Source: Ricordea florida (lineage: Eukaryota > Cnidaria > Anthozoa > Corallimorpharia > Ricordeidae). From it: a stretch of 64,000 bases of DNA. The stretch is from contig OX453273.1 in the NCBI GenBank assembly GCA_949710005.1, forward strand, positions 35,855,538-35,919,537, read 5' to 3'. Under the pieces are notes generated by a model. The model had not been told where the DNA came from and made no database searches. It saw only the letters and a list, made by a program, of their open reading frames with translations. The translations under genes and the position numbers were made by a program. Shown piece after piece: positions 55,801 to 64,000 of this stretch (its first letter is position 1; every line of letters begins with the position of its first letter).

Positions 55801-58800
55801 ATTTCAAAATTTTTCCCCAGACCCCCCTACCAACTCGCGCCTCCGGCGCTTATTTTCAGCCCCCCCACTTCAAAATACGCTCCGCCGTCCCTGTGTTGTG
55901 AGTTGAGTGGTTAGGTAGATTAAAGCGTCGCGCTACAGGTTTCGATGCATCTTTGTCATTTCGTTCGGATTAGCAAAAAAGCTTGTGATTAAAATGGTTT
56001 TCCTCAATGATACGATTGTTATTGAATTGACCACTGTTTTTACCTTTTCGTTGCCATCGCAAGACAAAAATGCACTTTTCAGAACTGAGGACAGTGCCTT
56101 TATAGTGAGTACGGTTGTAATGGGTGCACTACAGGTACGTTAAAACCAATTTTCGTTATTGCTTGTTTACAGAAAAGTGAAGTCAACTGGGAACAAGAAC
56201 TATACAAACAGTTTAAGTACAGAGCTGCTACGCCAACATTCCATACCTTCAATGCCCACGTGAGTAACATTAAGTCAACGGTTACTATAGAAACCGTCGA
56301 TTGTTGACTATAAACTGTTTACGTTTTCGTCATACATCTTCAGTATTTTCACATTTTGACCTTTATTTGTAGGATTGTCGAGCTGGGTTAAATTTCTGTG
56401 AAGAACTGGAAGCAGAGGCTTTCCGCGATGCCATCAAGGAAAGAATTCGAGATTTCAAACGGAAGCGTAAAGGTACAAACATTTCAATAACAGCTAAAAC
56501 ACTTTCACTTTCAAAACACGACTTCGATCGAGTTCTAAGCTGAGTTTCAGATCCAATTTTGATGTTCTAATGTTAGGGAGAAAGCATTGATCATATTTCA
56601 TTTTTTTAACAACGTTTAACCAATAGAGCGGTTTTCGATCCAATGAGACAGCTCCTACCTATGTGACTGACATTATTGGCTAGAGAACCCCGTGTCACGT
56701 TAGCAACTAATCAGAAATGAAAACCAAACTGATCGCGAGGAGACTCACCTCACCCTTTTTACGCACTTTGTGCTGCCCCTGGTCTGCATCCTGATTGGTT
56801 CACAACAGTGTGTTCCTCTGCTGCGATTGGTCTAAGTAACTGATTTAGTTTTGGCCATCACTGTAAGACATCAGTTGAAAATCGCCTTAAGAATCCTAGA
56901 ATTTCATCGCTATTATCAAGTTAAAAAAAAAACAACACATCAATGAAAGATTTTTAAGCGACGGGTGGTATGGAAGTGATGTTATTACTAATGCCATGGT
57001 TGTGCGATGTTCAATCAGTTGGGACTGTCCCGAACATTTCTCGGTCCCAATGTCAAGATACAGATTCTCCTAAGTGGTCCCCATACAATTTCTGTAGTCT
57101 TAGTATGGAGAATCGGCATTACAACATTCACACAGCTCAATTCTTGTGCTTCTCGTTTACTCTTATTACATGTTTTTATTACCATATGTTGATATCAAAA
57201 TCATGAACAAATTGATTGCTGATCACTATAAGGATAAACGGATCGGCAATGCTGTTTTCTACGCGTCTCAGCTATCTGTTTGCCACTGACAAATTGCAAT
57301 GATGTAATCTTTCAGAGGCGCGTCAACGTAAAATGATGACTCAGCAAATGATGAGGATGGGTCCACTGACACAAATTTCACAGATGCAAAGCATGCAACA
57401 AATGCCGCAGCTGCAGAAGATGCAGCAACTGCAACAGGTGGCACAAATGCAACAATTCCAGCAAATGCAAAAGATGCAACAAATGCAACAATTGCAAAAA
57501 ATGCAATCGGCGGTTCACGGTCCAATGGGAAGAGGCATGCAGATGGCTCGTTTCCCGGCAATGTCCGGACGTGGCGCATTAATGCAAGGTCAGCCAAGAT
57601 TTTCCTCGCACCAGATGATGTTATCACCACAGGGATCGCAAATGATGGGTAGGGAAAATAGAACCTTCTGCTACGATTTAATAAACAGGAAGAGGTAGAA
57701 AAAGAAATAAAATAAAAAGACGGAAAACAGGCATCCTGACCGCGGGAGGGCGAATTTGTGCTACAAACAAAGGCATCTATTGATGTTACTTATACTGTCT
57801 ATCAGTAAGTACGCAGGCTTTGATGGCCAATTAAGGAGACTGCAGCCGTACTATATGGCCCGCTAAATTACTTTCGGTTTAACATCTAAGCTTTTTAAAC
57901 CATGTCTAGGTGACTTGATTCAACAATTTTGAAAACCGCTAAAATGTGACAGTGAATTGCGTGGAATAATTCGGGGTAATACCCAGTCTGATACCCAGAT
58001 GATATCGGCCTTCACGAGACAGGAAGAAGAGGGAATCTGATTGACTGATCTTAGTTATTGGGTCTCAGGCCGTTTAAGTTGTGTACTGATCAAGTGACGT
58101 ATTATTTACTGTATTTCATTTATTAGGACAAAGAATGCCCCAGGGGGGAATGATGCGCTCACCTTTGGCTTACCAACAACAAAGAATGAATATGCAGCGA
58201 GGGATGACTAATGGCAGAAATGCAGCTCACTTTGGCGCGGCTCCAGCTACACCAGTAGCGAGAAGACAATTTGAAGGCAGGGTACAGCACCCACCTACCG
58301 GTAAGCACTATATTGAACCAAGATACAACGGTAACGGTATCAACAACGATAACGATAACGATATCGATAACGACAACGACAACGACAATGATAACGACAA
58401 CGACAATGATAATGATAACGATAATGCGAATAATAACGATAATGTTATTGCTAAATTGAACATTGTAGAGCGTATTTTTTATGCTAGAATGAACAAAAAG
58501 CCAAAAACAGTGATAAAGATGAAACTATATAAACTAGAAGAACCAACGAGAATTAAAGAACTGCCTCTGAAATTTAAAATCATACGTCTGGGGAAAAATC
58601 TTTAAATAATTAACAATTACATGTAACGTAACACCCAGCTGGGTATGGTTCATGTACGACGAGTTTAGGGATCCAGCAGATTTTTCAAAACGGTAGCAGT
58701 TAGTAAGAGTTTCGACTAAGTCCGTAATAAGTAATTGAAAATATCTTGTCAAATTCGCGTATATATTTTGCTTACTTACCTTCGAACTTCCATCCCACAT

Positions 58801-61800
58801 CTATTTGCTTCGGTAATATTGTGGGATATTCTTTTCAAGCCAAATTTGAATTTGTCCTCGTCTAATTCAACAAATCTTTCTTCCATGATGACCGTTTTCC
58901 GTACTCATGGTATATAGGCTGATAGCCTATGAGTCAGGAACCAATCACAGCGCGCTTCTGCTCATATCCAGGGATTGTAGGTCAAGAGAACATAAGGAAC
59001 AGAGAGGCACACTCGGGACAAAGGCTGGAATATGGAACTTCAGTAAAGTTATTTATAGAAACGGAAGTAAGTTTTCCGAGACGTCCGCATGAGTCCATTG
59101 TAGCCCAATCCTTCTAGATATCTGTATTTAATGGCTGCTCGCTGCTCTTGAATACATACGAGTTTTTCTAATTATGGATTATTCAAACAAGAGTCCAACT
59201 CGGTACGTCGCGAACATACACGAGCATCACCGTGAGGCATGCGGACCTCTCGGAAAACAGATTTCTGTGTCCAACGATAACTTTCCTGAAGTTTTCATAT
59301 TCTAAGGGCTGGACTGAGAGAGTCCCTCTCTGTCTCTTGTACTCTCTTGTTGTAGTTATAATAATTCATAACTAAGTACCAGGCTTCAACCAAGAGAATT
59401 TAATAGAGCGTAACGGTAGAACGTGTTCTAATTTAACTGGAGCCCATGATCTAGTAGCGTGCTCACAGACGAGAAATCTATCGGAGCGAGACTTTACTAT
59501 CCTCTTCTATTAAGCTCAACATACTTTTCAGGGAGAGTAGGTCAGCTGGTCTTGGTACGATTTTTTGTTTCAAATGTATAAGTGCATCTGAGTTGTTTCC
59601 TAATTGTTTGGTGCGATTAAATTATGTTTGTTCTTTTATCTTTTTTACTTCAAACCAGTTTCCGGGATGATTTTTTCTCCGGAATTAACAAACCCGCTTC
59701 GCTCCCATCTCAAAAATGAAATGGCTCGCGCCGTGAAGTCTGTATTCGCTAGAAAGATCGCGTGAGGAGTTTCCAATTTTATCATTACATTTTATCACCA
59801 CAGTAACCACCTTCGGTCTACCTAACGATTGTTTAATCATTGACCTTAAAGATTCACAGGAAAGAATATACTCCACAGTCAAGCCAGTGGACACAGAACA
59901 AGAGCCTGTTGACATTGCAACAAAGAAAGGGTCTACAAAAGAGAAAATAGACGCCAAAGGTGAGAGCCGACTTCGATAATTATCCAAATTTTCTTACACT
60001 TACCGCTGTTTTCAATTACCCTTCCAGGTTCACCGGAGAGTTGTGCTGTTCCATATTCACCTAAAATAGAACCCGTTAAGGATGAAGAGCCGTTTGATGA
60101 AGGAAAGAAAAAGAATAAAAAAGAGAAAAAGGGTAAGAAAAGTAAGGGATGAAATTTTCAGAGAGAACCCTTTCCTTGTTTATGGAACTCAAGGACTTTT
60201 AAAGCATTTCACAATTTCGGAGGAAGGCAAGTATATATGCAACCTATAAAAAAAAAAACAAAAGAAAAAACAATTAAAAAACGAGGAAAAGAAGCGAAAA
60301 GGCGAGTAGGTCGACACAATAACCGTATTAACCATTTCCAGTTAATGTATATTGGATAAAAAAATGGGATGAAAATATGCTAATTCACAATGTGATGCTT
60401 CCTATGCTATGTAATAGTGTTTACCTGCTGCTCAACATCGTCAGTATTATCATAATATTGCGCTACAGTCCACAACTGAAAAATCAAACATCTCTTACTC
60501 TTTCCCGGTAATTGCCTACAACCATTCGCCGAAATCTGTTACGCGTGTGAGTGGGCAGCCCGGTTCCAGAATAGAGGAGAGGAGACGTGGTTGGTGCTAA
60601 TACCAAGGGAGTCTCCCCGACATTACCCAGGGGTAAACTGGTATCTAAGGCCGACTTTACTGACGCCATATTGAATGCATTGGCGTAGTGTTGAGTATTA
60701 AACGGCTGGGACCATGTTGAATATATAATGACACTTTCAAGGGGAAGTGTGACGTGCTGTGGATGTGAATCGACCGCTGACCGATCGGGTGGCGTCGCAA
60801 ATATATAGTTACAGAGAACGATGGAGAAGATTCTGGACCAATGGGAAGACGACGACATCACAATGAGCCAATAAAATGTCGTTGAGTACATTATTTTAAG
60901 TGATCTCGTGAAGTTGACCATTCTTATATATGTATTTCCTTTTTGTTTTGTAGCAAGACCGGGACTCTATTATTAACAAACTCCAATACACTGTTGCTGT
61001 ATTGTCTAAAGATAACGCACGTGTCTTTTTTTTTGGAAAAACGAAACAGTGGAGCTACAGCATGTATAATGGTGATGTATGGAGTGATCGGAATTTCCGG
61101 TGCCTTTTGAGAAGTCAATACTTCTTCACCAAAAATTTCCGTAAATGCTGCGTAGACTTAACATTGCTGATAATGCTCCAAACTATGGTGACGCCCATAC
61201 ATTGCTGCAGGTCTTAATTTCGCAAACCAAATAATAATTCTATAATTTTGTACTAAACTAACTGTCCTATGATATTACCTGTTTGACAGGGATTTTTGGA
61301 GGCCTTTTCAAAAAGAGTCCAAAGGATTCAGGGGTGAAGTCTCGAATTAAACCAGGCAAGCAAGGTTCAGATGCGCCACTCAAAGATGTCGCAGCAACTC
61401 CAGGTTAGACTATAGCTTCAGCGCCCGTTGCGCATGACTGTTTTAATTGAAAATTCGGTTTCACGGTTTCAGGGAAGATGTATACGTTTTTTCCTACAAT
61501 GATGTATTTTAACTGGAAATGAGCAAAATATTTATTACCAACATCATGACGTACCTGTATAAGATCTCACGTTTTTTTTAAAATGAGAATGACTGTCTGT
61601 AATTCCGTTGTTGGTTGAACTCTCACGTTCCTGTCAGAGCGAACCCAGGGCCCCCAGCACTCGAAAAGTAAGCTTACCTTTTATATTACAATGGTACCAG
61701 CTTAAAAACATTCGTAAATTATCAATTCACATGATAAACCATTTTTTGTGCATGTGTTTCAATTTTCCACCAACCCAACACACGTTTCTTTAGAAACCAA

Positions 61801-62980
61801 CCCCTTTGTATGTTATTCGCAGTGTACAATGCCTTACATTTGTCATTTACCCTGTTCATTGTTCCCAGTCCCACCACCTGCGCCTCATTCCCAGCCCTCC
61901 CCTGCTCGGTTCCAAGTCACAGAAAAGAAACAGGATACAAAGCCCGAGATACAGACTACGACAGAGACGTCATCATCGCCACCTCAACCAAATGCTGCCT
62001 GTCCGCACCAATCAGCAGAAGTGCCTGCTCCACCGCCGGCACCGCCACTTCCTGTGCCCCAACCTCCTTCCACCATAATTCCACCTGCTCCCGTCGACAG
62101 TGGCATGTCGGCACCACCCCCTCCACCACCTCCGCCGCCACCACCACCAATGGATATCAATTTCATCAGTAATACTGTAGTTAAAAGAAGTGTTGAGGGA
62201 GGAGGAGGTGGGGCAGCGAGTGGCCCTCCCTCGTTCTTGGACAGTATACTTGCTGGCCCTCAACTGAAAAAGGTAACTGCGGTGTTATGCTATCTGCATA
62301 TGGAACGAGCTAGAAATAACTAGCGAGTAGCAGGATGAAATAATGTCTGTTAAGCTACTGGTTTCATCCACGTTTATCAATACGACCCCCAAAAATGATA
62401 GTCCCTATACCTTGTGGGACAAATCACACCAGGTATGTATGTATGTTTTCACACTTTCATGACTAAAAGGATATTACGCTATGGCTTATATATAGATCAC
62501 ATGTACTCTATATGAGAATATTCATTTGATTTTTATTTTTACATATTGTAATATGGCTCATTAGTTCACCAGATAATAATGAGAGTAAAATATTATCATT
62601 ATCACCATCATTACAATCATTTTGATTATCACTACCATTATTATTATTATTATTATTGTTATTATTATTATTATTATTGTTATCATAATTATCAGTATTT
62701 TTAAAAATAATCAAGTATTTGTATTGACATCAAAAACTAACTATTAAGACCTAATTCCATTTCATTTCAATTTTTAGATTGTTACCAGTTTATAGTGCTT
62801 AAAAGTGCTTTTCTAAATAATTTTACATGTATATGATTTTGCTTGACAAATCATTCTATCATAATCTTTTTCATTATCATAGTCTTTTTTTGTTTTTAAT
62901 TGATCGCGATCATCTTATGTAAATCTTCTTTAAGTTTTGAATAAAGATTATTATTATAATTATTATCATCATCATCATCA

Positions 62981-63014
<34 letters not shown>

Positions 63015-63786
63015 CATAGGATTTTTCCACGATATCTTTTTAGCATTCTCAATCATTCAGAGTTCTGTATCAAAAATCTTCTCAAAAGCCATCCAAAAAC
63101 TTATTATGGCCAAATAGTAAATTCTTTCCGTGACAAATTAACAAACTGCAGGTTGAAAGAACCACTGCCCCGAAGCAGCAGGAAGAGTTCACTGGAATGA
63201 TGGGTAATTTAGCACGTGCGCTGGACGAACGACAGAAAGTGATGCACTCATCAGGTAATTCAACTACATCTGTCTTAAAAACAGGTGAAATTAATTCATT
63301 GATTTATTTTCCTGCTGATTCATCTTTATATACTTTCAAGTCTTTCTGTGTTTTGAGTACGTTGCGCGCAAAAGTGCAGAATATTGAGTATGAGGCAACT
63401 AATTGAAAGGAAACAACCCTGGTAAAGACATAACAACATCTGGGTCATGCCTCGTGTAATATAATTTATTCATTTTCGTTTTTAGTTAGGGTTAGGTACA
63501 TTGTTAAGAATGCTTTGTGTTCTTTGTTTTACGTCAGTTGTGTGAATAAATTATATTACACCGGAGATGTGCCCGACATCTTGAGATGTTTCGTGGTAAA
63601 TTTTCCTTTATTTTATATATAAATCACACAAAGATTAGCAAATGGTTTGTTTTTTTCTGTAACTCAGCGAATCCCCACGTCTATTTTTGAACATTTCACT
63701 TCGCTTCCTTTTATTTAGACGAAGATGATTCCGACGACGAAGATGACGACTGGGATGACGACGAGGACGACGATTGGTCGGACTAG
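52880..63786 (+). CDS. WASL: WASP-family actin nucleation promoting factor, GBD/CRIB not seen
   Basis: Twelve exons join in frame to about 608 residues: 52880-52969, 53676-53816, 56173-56259, 56373-56472, 57316-57648, 58127-58300, 59852-59959, 60028-60132, 61290-61403, 61869-62272, 63152-63254, 63719-63786. Residues ~10-139 are a WH1 domain ([50 protein letters not shown]), the WIP-binding module. Residues ~140-250 are an unusual Met/Gln-rich stretch. A basic run follows ([19 protein letters not shown]), where WASP proteins place their lipid-binding patch. The proline-rich region (~420-525) has an eleven-proline run. A WH2-like actin-binding motif ([15 protein letters not shown]), a C helix ([16 protein letters not shown]) and an acidic tail with two DDxW motifs (DDDW, end DWSD) bind actin and Arp2/3. 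No CRIB motif (ISxPxxFxHxxH) was seen. Exon 59852-59959 has the weakest acceptor. An optional in-phase 30-base microexon could lie at 61638-61667. Confidence 0.88.
53375..53402. repeat. perfect short hairpin
   Basis: GACCCGTAACCC, loop GCAA, GGGTTACGGGTC. It lies within an intronic repeat that also carries paired CCTCGTACGAGG. Confidence 0.8.
54610..54712 (+). repeat. G-rich intronic tracts
   Basis: Several runs of five to nine G (GAGAGGGGGGGC, GGGAGGGGGGGGAAAG, GGGGGAGGGGGC). No gene. Confidence 0.7.
55179..55216 (-). ncRNA. degenerate hammerhead ribozyme-like motif
   Basis: On -, CGACGAAGGGCTAACGCTCG followed by AAACGTCAGCGCC. GGGC and GCTC can pair as stem II with loop TAAC, followed by the GAAAC box. 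The CUGANGA box reads CCGACGA, one change from consensus, so activity is doubtful. Hammerheads are known in Penelope-like elements. Confidence 0.55.
55458..55893. repeat. inverted-repeat element inserted in the Penelope-like fragment
   Basis: CAGGGACGGCGGAGC at left, exact complement at right. TGTTG is repeated on both sides. Inner ends are GC-rich (GGGGGGCT and AGCCCCCC). Removing it with one TGTTG restores the endonuclease reading frame across the site. Confidence 0.88.
56626..56886. repeat. MITE with GAGCGSTTTTCAA-type ends, copy 2
   Basis: GAGCGGTTTTCGATCC at left, TCAGTTGAAAATCGCC at right. GATTGGTTCACAACAG and TGCGATTGGTCTAAG correspond to blocks of 27441-27701. In WASP intron 4. Confidence 0.65.
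58341..58445 (+). repeat. (GATAAC/GACAAC)n hexamer repeat at a splice boundary
   Basis: About 17 hexamer-like units encoding Asn-Asp if read through. It starts 40 bases after the donor of the 58127-58300 exon. Confidence 0.9.
62590..62695 (+). repeat. (TTA)n/(TCA)n microsatellite
   Basis: ATTATT repeats with scattered ATC and GTT units in the WASP intron after exon 10. Confidence 0.9.
62946..63017 (+). repeat. (ATT)n(ATC)n microsatellite
   Basis: ATTATT, then ATCATC, then ATTATT units; about 135 bases before the WASP exon at 63152. Confidence 0.9.
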
Positions 63787-64000
63787 TCACGACACGTGAT
63801 CAGAACGTGATCCAATATGTTTTTATATCCTTGGTATCGCATTTTCGATGTTTCGAGAGCTTGTTTTCACCTTATCACATTCGCCGATTTATTTTTTGTT
63901 AATCCTAAAATCTCTCTTTAAACCATCTTAGAATTATATCACAGTGTGAGTAAAGTGACTTTCATTTTGACATGAATTGTACTGTGCAATAGTTGGCCAG
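63787..64000 (+). other. 3' untranslated region of the WASP gene
   Basis: Follows the TAG at 63784-63786. No clear AATAAA before the window ends, so the transcript end probably lies outside or uses a variant signal. Confidence 0.5.

Larger units (their letters stand above)
55125..56045 (-). mobile_element. Penelope-like element 3' fragment, split by a later insertion
   Basis: On -, [20 protein letters not shown] continues as [20 protein letters not shown] to INERFSFI and a stop at about 55326. This is the C-terminal part of the GIY-YIG endonuclease of Penelope-like elements. It is interrupted between HN and MAVCG by the element at 55458-55893. Further upstream (to about 56045) the reading is broken by stops. 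Downstream on - are a hammerhead-like core and the CACCGTAAGGTAAA-type end sequence shared with 45031-45191. Confidence 0.75.

Noticed and set aside
57268-57630. Ala/Val-rich frame on -
   Set aside because: Shadow of the Met/Gln-rich WASP exon.
59659-59766. Extra WASP exon after the CAG at 59658
   Set aside because: In the required phase it reads into a TGA with no donor before it; the 59852-59959 exon keeps frame.
60484-60921. 145-residue - frame inside a WASP intron
   Set aside because: No motif or splice context; likely chance or an unidentified repeat.
61806-62263. Several long frames in other phases and on -
   Set aside because: Shadows of the proline-rich WASP exon; only the phase joining 61403 and 63152 fits.

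Overview
The window looks like nuclear DNA of an anthozoan cnidarian, most likely a stony coral. It is AT-rich. Its genes are split by many short GT-AG introns. It is crowded with small inverted-repeat elements, a Penelope-like remnant, tRNA-derived SINEs, and P2X7-like and THAP genes of the kind I associate with cnidarians. The species cannot be named from this sequence alone. All exon joins were worked out by hand from splice signals and reading phase.

Layout. At 1-3998 lies a DNA element bounded by inverted repeats that end in TTAA. It carries two convergent genes: a small P2X7-type zinc domain protein (290-1244, +) and a THAP-domain protein (2052-3774, -). At 10270-13133 lies a second element with the same ends and gene pair in the opposite orientation: THAP (10496-11435, +) and P2X7-like (11754-12857, -). 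It sits inside the roughly 11.9 kb intron of a two-pore potassium channel gene (exons at 19986-20289 and 7358-8091, -). Between and after them are a LINE 3' end, several short inverted-repeat elements and two decayed coding regions.

From 23449 to 24110 (-) there is the five-helix exon of an orphan rhodopsin-like receptor. From 28812 to 48668 (-) a 15-exon gene encodes a 532-residue PLEKHA8/FAPP2-type protein, with an N-terminal PH domain and a C-terminal glycolipid-transfer domain. Its introns hold a solo LTR, two SINEs, hAT-like and pogo-like elements, foldbacks and minisatellites. A single-exon seven-helix receptor follows at 50710-51588 (-). A WASP-family actin nucleation promoting factor lies at 52880-63786 (+, 12 exons, about 608 residues). 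Its second intron holds a Penelope-like endonuclease fragment that was split by a later inverted-repeat insertion.

The host genes form no operon or single pathway: membrane excitability, two receptors, Golgi lipid transfer and actin assembly. The most unusual content is the pair of TTAA elements, which carry a P2X7 'ballast'-like gene and a THAP gene but no recognisable transposase.
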